The position numbers and the translations under genes are program-made. This document shows positions 55,114-63,023 of a DNA stretch of 63,023 bases, in pieces. The notes under the pieces are model-generated. The model made no database searches. It saw nothing but the letters and a program-made list of their open reading frames with translations, and had not been told where the DNA came from. The stretch covers positions 1 to 63,023 of the forward strand of contig CANQZG010000021.1 of assembly GCA_947628305.1 (NCBI GenBank), in the 5' to 3' direction. Origin of the DNA: an uncultured Muribaculaceae bacterium. GTDB lineage: Bacteria > Bacteroidota > Bacteroidia > Bacteroidales > Muribaculaceae. The first letter of the stretch is position 1. The number at the start of each line of letters is the position of its first letter.

Positions 55114-56457
55114 TCACGATGTCTTCTCTTCAGATTCAATCCGCGTTGCTTTCTGGGTTCCTATCTGGTTTAGCCAGAGCCTCGCATTTTGAATTCTTTT
55201 CGAATCCATCGTTGCCGGCGAATTGTTAGGGAGCTTCGATACGCTGGTGGAACCGGAAGGATCGCTCCCCTGCTTCTCTTCCGGTTGATTCAAGTTCGAG
55301 TTGATCAACTTATCAGCTTTAGGATCCTTAGACGGTTTCCGGCCAATAATCGATCGAATCTCGTTCGAGGTCATGATCTCGTTACGAGTAAACTTGTCTC
55401 CAATTTCAGCAATTTGAGAAATCGGGACGAGCTTAAACGGATCCCGATAATACCAAATCGCCTGATGCTGTGTTCGGGCAGTCTTAGAGAGCCACTTTCT
55501 CTGAAACTCCTGAGCAAAAGCAGTAGCAATCGGTTCGATACTACGAGATTGGTAGTTCAATGATGCAGCTTCGTCTGCCGTCCCATCAAAAATCTCTTTT
55601 GTCAAACCGAGTTGATTGTAAAGATCGGCCTGCAAATCTTTTGCTTGTGCCCAAAGATTGTTCTCAACCGCTCGATTCAATTGTGTAATTCGTTCCGTCC
55701 CATCTACATATGCAATTCCGTATTGAGCATCCTTCAACTGACCTTCGATCGCCTTCCGACGCTCTTCCGCTTCTCTTTTACGAGCGGTCGTATGAATCGA
55801 ATACGGAAGTTGGAGAATCAAATCAAGTTTTCCAGAACTGTTCTGCTCATTGGTTCGATCGATCTGATTCAAAACTCGAAGAAGCCTCTGAAGCTGAGAG
55901 TTCGGCTCATTCATGATCGAATAAAACGGATTCTCAATAATGGCAGTACTAGACTTTGGAACGATGATTTCTTGTTTGCGACCAAGTCGATCGTTATAAA
56001 CTTCTACCCGCACATTAGACGGGAACCACTCTGTAACTTTTCCAACTCGGATACTGTAAATGTCATAAGAATCAGTCTGAGATGGATCTGCGCTAGTGTC
56101 AATAGGAACAATCGCAATCGTTCCCTCGTCAAATAGCGTCGAGACTGCATCAACGAAGAACTCTAAAGCTGACTGATCTTTATTGGGGGACAATGTAAGA
56201 ACCTCATTCAAAGGGCTCTTAATGATTGACTCCATTCGTTCGTCGTCTTTATCCAAACGGACATGATTAAATGTCACAAGAGCCACATCCACAGCAATCC
56301 GATTGTAAATGGATGCAATGACCGATTTTGCGTTATACGACCGGAAATGCATCCGATCTGGGCGCATACCGAATCCGGGCCCATCATAGCTATAGGTTTG
56401 ATCCCTACCCATGAAGACATTCCATGAACGTTTTATACGTTCTGCGAAATTAGCCAT
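55114..56457 (-). CDS. Portal protein
   Basis: 447 residues from ATG 56457 (AAGGAGG 12 nt upstream); the longer frame to 56535 crosses the preceding stop region. SYNAKSVIASIYNRIAVDVALVTFNHVRLD, NPFYSIMNEPNSQLQRLLRVLNQID and TARTQHQAIWYYRDPFKLVPISQIAEIGDKFTRNEIMTSNEIRSIIG are typical of HK97/SPP1-type portals. The dodecamer sits at one capsid vertex and passes DNA. Confidence 0.92.
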   Translation of the reverse strand: MANFAERIKRSWNVFMGRDQTYSYDGPGFGMRPDRMHFRSYNAKSVIASIYNRIAVDVALVTFNHVRLDKDDERMESIIKSPLNEVLTLSPNKDQSALEFFVDAVSTLFDEGTIAIVPIDTSADPSQTDSYDIYSIRVGKVTEWFPSNVRVEVYNDRLGRKQEIIVPKSSTAIIENPFYSIMNEPNSQLQRLLRVLNQIDRTNEQNSSGKLDLILQLPYSIHTTARKREAEERRKAIEGQLKDAQYGIAYVDGTERITQLNRAVENNLWAQAKDLQADLYNQLGLTKEIFDGTADEAASLNYQSRSIEPIATAFAQEFQRKWLSKTARTQHQAIWYYRDPFKLVPISQIAEIGDKFTRNEIMTSNEIRSIIGRKPSKDPKADKLINSNLNQPEEKQGSDPSGSTSVSKLPNNSPATMDSKRIQNARLWLNQIGTQKATRIESEEKTS

Positions 56458-56476
56458 CCCACGGTATACCTCCTTC

Positions 56477-56959
56477 TCATATAGTTTTAATCTTCCGTTT
56501 ACTATAGCCGACACGACCACCAGCCCAGACCCCACTCTTCACCTGAGACATATCGTAGTCGGAACTAGCAAGTGCCATTTGAACGCCGAGCTCTCCGCGT
56601 TTCGCAACCCACCGAATAACACGACCAGACGGCGCAGAAAGAGAACTCGGAACTTGATTCATCAACTCAGCAAGCTGTTGGTTAAAGGCATTAATATAGG
56701 TTCGAGAAAGTGTACGATTTGCATTATAGATTGGCATTTTACTCCGGAGAGCACGGTCCGCTTGTGCCATAGGCTTCCGAATCTGCTTATACGTACTCTT
56801 GTAGGCTTTCTCGTAATTCTTCTCGGCCCACTTCGCATCTTTCTTTTCGAGACGACGCTTTCCGAGCTCAGTCAAGCTTCCGTCCTCATTCTGGTATCTT
56901 CTAACATACCATTTCTGGCCTTTAACGCCGTGGTGAGCAAGATAAAGGGAATAGTCCAC
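56477..56959 (-). CDS. Tagged head-region protein (HHGVKGQKW)
   Basis: 160 residues. Starts MDYSLYLAHHGVKGQKWYVR, the tag found on several proteins here, followed by 'RYQNEDGSLTELGKRRLEKKD', a basic helical body and RVGYSKRKIKTI end. Lies between the multi-tag protein and portal. Such tagged small proteins are common beside portals of Firmicutes phages; the function is unknown to me. I infer that it enters the prohead. Confidence 0.75.
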   Translation of the reverse strand: MDYSLYLAHHGVKGQKWYVRRYQNEDGSLTELGKRRLEKKDAKWAEKNYEKAYKSTYKQIRKPMAQADRALRSKMPIYNANRTLSRTYINAFNQQLAELMNQVPSSLSAPSGRVIRWVAKRGELGVQMALASSDYDMSQVKSGVWAGGRVGYSKRKIKTI

Positions 56960-56962
56960 GAC

Positions 56963-58978
56963 TTAGCCCCCTTTATTCTTCTTTTTCTTCTTTCCAGAAC
57001 TAGACTCCGACGATGCAGATTGAGAAGATTCGCTAGATTTATTCTCTTCCGGCTGGCCACTTTTTTCCCTAGCTTCAGCCTTTGTAAACTCCGCGGCTTT
57101 GTTTCGAATATTAGAAAGCGAATTCAATCGATCAGAATATTGCTTCTCAGTTTCGCCAGGCTTCCGTTGACGCCAAGTATGCCAGTCATAACTGTCAAAT
57201 GACTTAGAATCATCATCCGTGAGACCAAATGTTTTCGCTAGATTCTTGCCGGTTTTGACCAAGTTGTTAAATGCATCACCAGCAGTCTTAAGATTGGTCA
57301 TAAGATCGGCACTCTTCTTCAAGAAAGAATCGCCCTTTCGAGCCTGCATTTTTCCAACTTCGTCCAGATAGGCGTTCTCTTTTCTAAGACGGTTTGTAGC
57401 CTCTTCAAGCTCCTTATCTGACATCTTGGAAATCTTCTCTTTCAGAGATTCCCGCTTCTCGGTCGTCTTCGGAGTGGCTTTGGCTGCGACCTTAAGTGCT
57501 TCTTTATCCTGTTTATTTTTGTTTCCTCTATTCTCCTGTATCCGGTTCTTAGCAGCACTGGATACTTTCTTAATCTTTGTCTTAATGCCACTCTCCAACG
57601 GATAAGGCGGACCACGCTTTACGCCCCATCGGCCGCCCTTTACTTGGTGATGCTCAAGATAACTCGAGTCCAATGAAGCAAGAACTTCGGAGAGTTCTAT
57701 GAAATTGCTTGTCATTTTGAAATCATCACTCTCCTCAGAATGTTTTAATTTCTCATCTTCGTCATCTTCGGCAGCAAGCGCCCTGTCTACCAGCTCTTGA
57801 AGAGATTCGCCGGGCTTATGCTCTCCAAAATCAGAAAACTCCAAATTCGGAAACCGAACACTGTCGCCAGTTTTTCCACTCTTATGGAGCTTCGTAATGT
57901 AACTCTTAATCTCGTCAAGATTGTTAAATTCGTGAAGGCCTTCTTGTCCACCCCAAGCATTCTCGAACCAATATGTCTTCCCGTTTTGTTCGTAAGTAAC
58001 AAACGCATGAGTGGTTCCGCCTTGGGAAGACTTTGGAGAATACTCAATAAAGAAAGTTGCTTTAGGGTCATATCCCATCGATCGAAGCTCCTCTAATTCT
58101 AAAAGAACTTGATCGTGACAAGAACCTTTTCCTCGCCTTACTGTCTCTGACGGAGATTTCAACGTTGTGTAATCTGCATAAGAAACGTTCTTCTTCATCC
58201 AAGATGAAAGTTCCTTCGGGTCCTTAGCACCACTAAACTTCCCTGCTGAATGCTGCTCTAGTGGATACGGAGGACCATTCTTAACTCCCCACTTCTGGCC
58301 AAGTATTCCATGATGCTCCAAATAATCGGAGAGCTCTACATATTGCGTCGACATTTCTGAACCCGCCTCAGAATGTTTTAATTTTTTCTTCTCCAAAACG
58401 CTAAGAGAATCATCTGTATAATCATAAAACTGTACAGGCTTATCTGAATCAGAAAGACGCTGAACATTTCGAGACGTCGCACTATCTGCTCGATCAGATC
58501 GGGAAGAAATCGCAATTCCCTTGGTAGCCGCCTCAGTCATTGCAATGTCTTTCTGAGCTCGAACATCACGCTCCGTAGTCTGTCCGTTTGATGAAATTTT
58601 CTTAACCGGCCAATTTCCAACATTGTTCCGAACCTTCTCGTCGGTCGTATAAACAACCACCTTCTGATACTTCTTGCTCGCCAAATAGTCTTGGCAACGA
58701 GTATCAGCACCTGGCGCGTCGCCAATGATGATCTTAGACTTCGCACCCATCACACGGTCAAGTTCCTGCTTTATCGTATCAGAAATCGGTTGGTCGTACT
58801 TGACTTTACCAGACACAAAAACTACGTCATCAGAACTATAGGATCCGCCCTGGCTTTTACGAAGTTTTCCAACAAACTTTCCCTTCCCAGAGTAATCAGA
58901 TGGATAAGGTTGGAAACGTCGAACATACCAGCGCTGGCCTTTGATGCCATGATGGGAGAGGTACATTTCATACGTCAT
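56963..58978 (-). CDS. Three-tag polyprotein: SLOG-like, transglutaminase-like and coiled-coil modules
   Basis: 671 residues in three modules, each led by a tag. Residues 5-22: [17 protein letters not shown], then a SLOG/DUF2493-like domain ([29 protein letters not shown]). About residue 223: [21 protein letters not shown], then a transglutaminase-like domain with Cys in [14 protein letters not shown], His in GTTHAFVTY and FENAW. About 450: [21 protein letters not shown], then a basic coiled coil ending [15 protein letters not shown] occurs just before the second and third modules, perhaps a cut site. Probably virion cargo; the enzyme calls are from motifs only. Confidence 0.75.
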   Translation of the reverse strand: MTYEMYLSHHGIKGQRWYVRRFQPYPSDYSGKGKFVGKLRKSQGGSYSSDDVVFVSGKVKYDQPISDTIKQELDRVMGAKSKIIIGDAPGADTRCQDYLASKKYQKVVVYTTDEKVRNNVGNWPVKKISSNGQTTERDVRAQKDIAMTEAATKGIAISSRSDRADSATSRNVQRLSDSDKPVQFYDYTDDSLSVLEKKKLKHSEAGSEMSTQYVELSDYLEHHGILGQKWGVKNGPPYPLEQHSAGKFSGAKDPKELSSWMKKNVSYADYTTLKSPSETVRRGKGSCHDQVLLELEELRSMGYDPKATFFIEYSPKSSQGGTTHAFVTYEQNGKTYWFENAWGGQEGLHEFNNLDEIKSYITKLHKSGKTGDSVRFPNLEFSDFGEHKPGESLQELVDRALAAEDDEDEKLKHSEESDDFKMTSNFIELSEVLASLDSSYLEHHQVKGGRWGVKRGPPYPLESGIKTKIKKVSSAAKNRIQENRGNKNKQDKEALKVAAKATPKTTEKRESLKEKISKMSDKELEEATNRLRKENAYLDEVGKMQARKGDSFLKKSADLMTNLKTAGDAFNNLVKTGKNLAKTFGLTDDDSKSFDSYDWHTWRQRKPGETEKQYSDRLNSLSNIRNKAAEFTKAEAREKSGQPEENKSSESSQSASSESSSGKKKKKNKGG

Positions 58979-58993
58979 TCTCGTGTACCTCCT

Positions 58994-60739
58994 TTAATCA
59001 AAGTCTTCTTTCATTCGCTTATATGCAACGTAAGCGTCCATAAGAGCTGCCACGTTATCGATCTTCTCCTCGTGACGTTTCTTGTAAAGCTTGCGGTTTC
59101 CGTTCGTATCCTCAAGGACAATACAGTTCCCCATAGCGAAGGACATAAGAAGTTCGTCAAAGATCAAGAGACCGTCTTCGGAAAGCTTCTTGATCTCGCC
59201 TAGGGGAACGGACTCAGTCTTGAATCCCTGAATGACCTTCTCCACGCCGTACTCGCCATTTCGCATGATCCAATCCTGAAGGAATTCTGTAGCATTATAC
59301 GGATCGTAACCGAATGCCCGAATATCGTAGTCAAACTCCTCAATCATGGCTTCGACATCCTCGTAAACCGCATGCATGTCGAGAACAGTCCCTTCCATGA
59401 CGACCAGACTGCCCTCTTTAATAAACTCCTCATACTTCATATGCATAGCGACAGGGAGTCGCTCGAATGTACGAGAAGTAATGTAAGAACGAGTCTTGAT
59501 TCCATACTCTCCTCGCCGAAGCGGGAAGAGAAACGTAAATGCACAGAAGTCGTCGCCCTGAGACAAGTCAGCGCCAAGAGCGCAAGGCATGCCACGATAC
59601 GACTGACGACGCTTAAACGGCAACGTCTCCTCGTATGTGAAGTAATACGTGTATCCTTCCATGGGGATTCCGAACCGCTTGGCAAGAATATCATTCCTTG
59701 CGGCCGGCGCGTTCTCAGCACGCTCCACGTCCTGCTGGTACGTCTCATAGCTTACGGTCTTACCGAGATTTGGAGCTGCTTTAACCCACATCTCGGGGTT
59801 CGCTACTTCCTTAACGTCGTCCAGCTTGTACCACCAGATCGATACATGAGGGTTGTAATATTCTCCCTTAAGAATATCCATGAGCTCCATCTTGATCGTG
59901 TCTCCGGCTCCGTTGCGGACTGTTCCCTCGGAACTCATGGCGATGATCAGATAGTTGTCGAGTTTCGAAGCGCCCTGCTCAAGAGCACCGATGGGATCTT
60001 CACGAATATCGCCAGAAAGCCATTCGTCCACGGTTGAGTATTTGTTCTGCAAACCCTGAAGTTTTGCAATGCTCATGGGTCGGACCTCGAGAAGGGAACC
60101 GGTCATAAAGTTCTCGATCCCCTTCTTTGTGGACACGAGCTTTTGACGGTTATAACGATCACCTTTTGTGCTATAAATCGTACCGTCGGTTAAAAACTTG
60201 AACAGCGGCCCGCGCGCACGCGTGATGGCGGTTCTGAAAGGAGAGAGCATCTCCTCCGCCTGCTTCATTGTAGGAGCGGTCGTGACTTGATGCGTTGTCG
60301 AGGTGTCCATCACCAAGCCATACGCCTGGTGCGCCATACCATAAACAGTTTTGGCCGAACCTCGAGCCACGATCAAATACTGCTTTTGCGTAAGACGCTT
60401 TTTGATCACACGCTTCACATAGCGGCCAGGCTTTCCGTGTTGACCAGGCTCGAAAACGCTTCGCTCGATAAAGTAATACCAGCCATAGACCTCTTCGGCC
60501 CAGAGCTTGAATGTATCAAGAAGGTAGAGATCGCCACCGTCGGTAAGCGTGAGCTCATTTTCACAAAACGCAATCCAGCCTTCAACAGCTTTGTCATCGT
60601 AATAGAAACGAGGATCCTCGATGAGTTGGTCGATTCGGTTCATCTCGAGACTGACCGTTTCACAAACGGGGATCTCGCCGCGCAACACGGCATCTCGAAA
60701 TTGACCGTAATATTTCGGTACTGCCGTGTTTGAGAGCAT
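58994..60739 (-). CDS. terL: Terminase large subunit
   Basis: 581 residues. ATPase lobe: IVARGSAKTVYGMAHQAYGL (variant Walker A) and YSTVDEWLSGDI (B). Nuclease lobe: LGADLSQGDDFCAF, ...GYDPYNATEFL and EKIDNVAALMDAYVAYK, as in HK97-type terminases. It cuts and pumps DNA into proheads through the portal. The start lies 5 nt after the preceding stop with AGCGGAAG upstream. Confidence 0.93.
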   Translation of the reverse strand: MLSNTAVPKYYGQFRDAVLRGEIPVCETVSLEMNRIDQLIEDPRFYYDDKAVEGWIAFCENELTLTDGGDLYLLDTFKLWAEEVYGWYYFIERSVFEPGQHGKPGRYVKRVIKKRLTQKQYLIVARGSAKTVYGMAHQAYGLVMDTSTTHQVTTAPTMKQAEEMLSPFRTAITRARGPLFKFLTDGTIYSTKGDRYNRQKLVSTKKGIENFMTGSLLEVRPMSIAKLQGLQNKYSTVDEWLSGDIREDPIGALEQGASKLDNYLIIAMSSEGTVRNGAGDTIKMELMDILKGEYYNPHVSIWWYKLDDVKEVANPEMWVKAAPNLGKTVSYETYQQDVERAENAPAARNDILAKRFGIPMEGYTYYFTYEETLPFKRRQSYRGMPCALGADLSQGDDFCAFTFLFPLRRGEYGIKTRSYITSRTFERLPVAMHMKYEEFIKEGSLVVMEGTVLDMHAVYEDVEAMIEEFDYDIRAFGYDPYNATEFLQDWIMRNGEYGVEKVIQGFKTESVPLGEIKKLSEDGLLIFDELLMSFAMGNCIVLEDTNGNRKLYKKRHEEKIDNVAALMDAYVAYKRMKEDFD

Positions 60740-60744
60740 TTAGA

Positions 60745-61239
60745 TCACTTCCGCTTCTTTTTGCCAGACGGAAGCCAAGCGTTATACTCTGCTTGCTCGG
60801 CGTACATTTGCCAAAACGCAGACTCGTCCCCCTCGTTGAAACGTTTTACAAGATCTTGACGACCGAGCATACGATCTGCCAATCTAGAGAAACGGTCTAA
60901 CTCAGAATCGGATAACTTTCTGCTTGAAAGATTGGGGAGTTCTTTCTTAAAATATTCGGCAGTTTTATCCAAGATTCTCCGAGATTTTTTGCTTTCTCTC
61001 TGAGCTTTTCTATACAAAAAATCAGATGATTTATGTTCAGAAAGACGACGGTTTAATTTAGCAGTAGTTATTCTAGATTTTGCACGTTGAGATTCGTATT
61101 TCTCAACCATCCGTTCAGCTTTCTTCAAATAACGACTTTTCCCAGCTTCGGTATACGTACCGTCATCATTCTGGTATCTTCGAACGCCCCACTTTTGGCC
61201 TTTGATGCCATGATGAGCAAGGTAAACTTCGTAAGTCAT
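60745..61239 (-). CDS. Tagged head-region protein (HHGIKGQKW)
   Basis: 164 residues. MTYEVYLAHHGIKGQKWGVR start, then RRYQNDDGTYTEAGKSRYLKKA and a long basic helical body ending WLPSGKKKRK. Same tag as 56477 and 56963 genes. Placed between the connector and terL. The function is unknown; cargo or scaffold for the head is inferred. Confidence 0.75.
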   Translation of the reverse strand: MTYEVYLAHHGIKGQKWGVRRYQNDDGTYTEAGKSRYLKKAERMVEKYESQRAKSRITTAKLNRRLSEHKSSDFLYRKAQRESKKSRRILDKTAEYFKKELPNLSSRKLSDSELDRFSRLADRMLGRQDLVKRFNEGDESAFWQMYAEQAEYNAWLPSGKKKRK

Positions 61240-61629
61240 TCACTCTTCCTCCCCAGTTGTAAAATTTCTATCGTTCTGAACCGAAAGTCTAAACTCTAAC
61301 TCAGCAACATCTTCTTTCAGCGCCTCGACAAGATAAGAAGCCTGAGGAGGATCAAACTTCAGTTTCGCTCTGGCAGAAATATAAGTCTTTGCCATATTGG
61401 ACCTCGGATCACCGTCCGGGATGTACTGATCCCAAGTCTCGTCCTCACCAGAAATAGAAAAACCCTTGATCGGACCAAAACCAAGCTGAGTAAGAATGCC
61501 AAAAGCAGTGTTGATCTCTGCGATCAACGCCTCATCAAAGTCATGAATCTCGTCGTTCATCCCAAGTTTGTATCGAACAAAAGAAAGAATCTTTGTCGGA
61601 TCGACATGCTTCTGTCTTTCATCAGGCAT
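61240..61629 (-). CDS. Head-tail connector (gp6-like)
   Basis: 129 residues. KILSFVRYKLGMNDEIHDFDEALIAEINTAFGILTQLGFGPIKGFSISG ... DPRSNMAKTYISARAKLKFDPPQASYLVEALKEDVAELEFRLSV is the classic gp6/Phage_connect plan. It forms a ring under the portal. Gene is upstream of terL, not after the capsid as in HK97. Start overlaps the preceding stop by 8 nt. Confidence 0.85.
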   Translation of the reverse strand: MPDERQKHVDPTKILSFVRYKLGMNDEIHDFDEALIAEINTAFGILTQLGFGPIKGFSISGEDETWDQYIPDGDPRSNMAKTYISARAKLKFDPPQASYLVEALKEDVAELEFRLSVQNDRNFTTGEEE

Positions 61630-61858
61630 CGCATTCTACCTCCTTGATCACATCTTTAAACACCCACTTAACGATGTTAGGTTCCGACACCGAACGAACC
61701 TTGCAATATTCACCATACTCATCTAGTATGTCAACCTCAGTACCCTTCGCCAACCCAAGTATAACACTCGTATAGAGCATCATGCCCTTTCTGCGTACGG
61801 GTCTCGACACACCCGCGCAACCCGATTCGGTCGGGGAGCTAGCCGTTACTTTCTTCAT
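61622..61858 (-). CDS. Small protein with SH3-like domain
   Basis: 78 residues. GMMLYTSVILGLAKGTEVDILDEYGEYCKVRS ... VKWVFKDVIKEVE fits a short bacterial SH3-like barrel. Before it there is a basic linker. GGAGGTGATG upstream. Possibly a head or wall-binding accessory. Confidence 0.6.
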   Translation of the reverse strand: MKKVTASSPTESGCAGVSRPVRRKGMMLYTSVILGLAKGTEVDILDEYGEYCKVRSVSEPNIVKWVFKDVIKEVECDA

Positions 61859-61864
61859 AGGGCA

Positions 61865-62287
61865 TCACCTCCATGGACACGTGTCATTCAGACGACGTGG
61901 TTGGTAATCTTGTTTAATAAGACTGTAGTCGCCATAATGCAAGGCTTCGTGAGTTTCAAAAGCGACACTTACAAGATTATCAGGATCAAACACTAACGAT
62001 CGTTCGTGAATAACGTCAGCGATTGTGATGGGGTTGATGTGATGGATACAGACTCGAGAATAAATTGGACGCGTTGGGAATACGAGATCGCAAGTATAAC
62101 CGCCGATCTCGTCCCGTTCCATAATTTGTCTTCGTAACTTCTTCCAAATATCTGACCGGTACAAAATTTGATTCAACTGGCGATGACCACCAAAAGTAGA
62201 CTCGCCAACTTTCCCTCCAAGTCGAAGATACTCAAACCTCTCTTCGAATGTAGGGAGTTTAATCAATTCAGAATATGTTTTAATCAT
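61865..62287 (-). CDS. HNH endonuclease beside terminase
   Basis: 140 residues from ATG 62287, which overlaps the upstream stop by 8 nt. IMERDEIGGYTCDLVFPTR, VCIHHINPITIADVIH and DPDNLVSVAFETHEALHYGD give H-H, N and H of the HNH fold. In HK97-like phages such an enzyme works with terminase in cutting concatemers, which fits the location. Confidence 0.87.
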   Translation of the reverse strand: MIKTYSELIKLPTFEERFEYLRLGGKVGESTFGGHRQLNQILYRSDIWKKLRRQIMERDEIGGYTCDLVFPTRPIYSRVCIHHINPITIADVIHERSLVFDPDNLVSVAFETHEALHYGDYSLIKQDYQPRRLNDTCPWR

Positions 62288-62642
62288 CGTAAAGCACATA
62301 ATCGTCAGCCTGATCGTCTGGAACAAAGTCTGTTCCACGATAACGGCTGAATGCAGCAAGCGCGTCGCTCATAAGTTGCTCAGAAGTTTGTGTAGCTCGC
62401 ATAACCTCAGCCTTTGCCTCAGCAAGTTTCGCTTCAGATTCAAGCTTAACTCGCTCGAGCCTCGCTTTCTCCGTTCCGAGTTGGAGAAAGTGACAAATAA
62501 CTTGCGACGATGCGGAGCCGTCCTCTAATTTTTTTCTCGCCAACTGCATGGCAAGGCTGATCATCTGGTTTTCCTGAAGTTCAGGAGTGCGAGCAAGCGC
62601 TGGTGTCCGTTTCGAGGCACGTTTTCTATGCTCTTCATCCAT
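62280..62642 (-). CDS. Probable small terminase-like protein
   Basis: 120 residues. ARTPELQENQMISLAMQLARKKLEDGSASSQVICHFLQLGTEKARLERVKLESEAKLAEAKAEVMRA: a pattern that I recall upstream of HNH and terL in gut siphophages, helical, oligomeric by coiled coil. Acting as TerS is inferred from location. AAGGAGGCACATGT precedes the ATG. First gene of the late transcript. Confidence 0.65.
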   Translation of the reverse strand: MDEEHRKRASKRTPALARTPELQENQMISLAMQLARKKLEDGSASSQVICHFLQLGTEKARLERVKLESEAKLAEAKAEVMRATQTSEQLMSDALAAFSRYRGTDFVPDDQADDYVLYDD

Positions 62643-62673
62643 ACATGTGCCTCCTTCTTCTAAACTTTTAAAA

Positions 62674-62838
62674 TGCTCTTTACAAGAATGCTAGGGGTTC
62701 AGATGGACTTTGCCACCTGTTTGCTAGCAGGGAAAAAGACAAAAACCCGCAAGTAAATCATGAAAGGAGAAGTAGACCACTGTTGGAGGACAGGACATAA
62801 TGAAGTAGACCCGACCCCTAGCATTCTTGTAAAGAGCA
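62674..62838. repeat. 25-bp perfect inverted repeat before the terminase genes
   Basis: 62674-62698 (TGCTCTTTACAAGAATGCTA...) is the exact reverse complement of 62814-62838, with 115 nt between. The loop holds two direct GAAGTAGACC copies (62770 and 62804). The arms point outward like two start signals or a protein-binding pair. Could be a packaging (pac/cos) region, a long hairpin or a divergent control region. Confidence 0.75.
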
Positions 62839-63023
62839 CTATAGAATCTGAAACCAAAATATCAATTTTACCCCTGGAGAATTTTTGAAGAGGCGGGCTG
62901 CCTCGAGCGAGCCCATGAATTCGATCTCAGGGAATGAGCGATGGCCCATGGGCATGGACCGGCTAACCCATGGGTGCAGTGGGGTCATCGCTGGCTTTCA
63001 AGATAGAGCTCGTTGAGCTCGTT
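62839..63023. other. Non-coding right end with hairpins
   Basis: No supported gene. GAGGC/GCCTC hairpin at 62890-62904; AGCGATG (62937-62943) pairs with CATCGCT (62986-62992), enclosing two CCCATGGG copies (62945, 62967). The window ends in two tandem copies of GAGCTCGTT (63006-63023). Such structure next to terminase genes suits a packaging or end region. Confidence 0.5.

Noticed and set aside
62770-62890. Short plus-strand frame starting MKGEVDHCW
   Set aside because: About 42 codons, no ribosome site ahead, and it runs through one arm of the inverted repeat; the DNA structure explains it better.
1-63023. CRISPR array, integrase, transposase or rRNA genes
   Set aside because: Looked for repeats with spacers, recombinase motifs and rRNA-like stretches; none found.

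Overview
This window looks like a nearly complete genome of a tailed siphovirus that infects a low-to-mid GC Firmicute, most likely a gut Clostridia relative. The evidence is strong AGGAGG-type ribosome binding sites, a long tape measure protein, Dit and BppU-like tail genes, an HK97-type head module with a protease-capsid fusion, and a CHAP endolysin with holin. Every gene I accept, about 98, reads on the minus strand, so transcription runs from the right end to the left. I see no integrase, excisionase or lysogeny switch, only one small Cro-like HTH gene, so a virulent life style is the simplest reading.

Layout in transcription order. 63.0-62.6 kb: non-coding end with a 25-bp inverted repeat and hairpins. 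62.6-49.3 kb: small-terminase candidate, HNH nuclease, connector, large terminase, several proteins carrying an 'HHGxKGQxW' tag, portal, protease-capsid fusion, head-tail joining proteins, major tail protein and tail chaperones. 49.3-34.3 kb: 2422-residue tape measure, distal tail protein, 1340-residue tail/receptor protein, BppU-like and collagen-like fibres. 34.1-29.7 kb: holin, CHAP endolysin and accessory virion-type proteins. 29.7-11 kb: about 50 small genes (membrane peptides, zinc-binding proteins, paralogue pairs, RNase H, two large membrane proteins, a tRNA-like RNA). 11-0 kb: five tandem ribbon-helix-helix-like genes, an iteron-type candidate origin, a helicase-primase-polymerase fusion, SSB, SF2 helicase, two PD-(D/E)XK nucleases and a protein with the DFDGD signature of two-barrel RNA polymerases (YonO type).

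Three layers of expression signals stand out. (1) About 19 promoter-like elements share TTCGC, exactly 15 nt, then a TATAAT-like hexamer; all lie at 4-30 kb. (2) The heptamer TTATATT is strongly enriched on the coding strand (about 76 copies by eye, 72 of them left of 41.2 kb, against about 3 on the other strand), inside genes as well as between them. (3) Many small genes end inside a terminator-like hairpin whose loop holds the stop codon.

The candidate new system combines the DFDGD polymerase with these signals. Its N-terminus (YxxHxGVG..W) looks like a diverged copy of the tag found on several proteins made next to the terminase and portal. I infer, without proof, that the tag directs cargo into the virion, that the polymerase may be packaged and injected, and that TTATATT could be its start signal on the early part of the genome. 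Family names are from memory and were not checked by any search; counts were made by eye.
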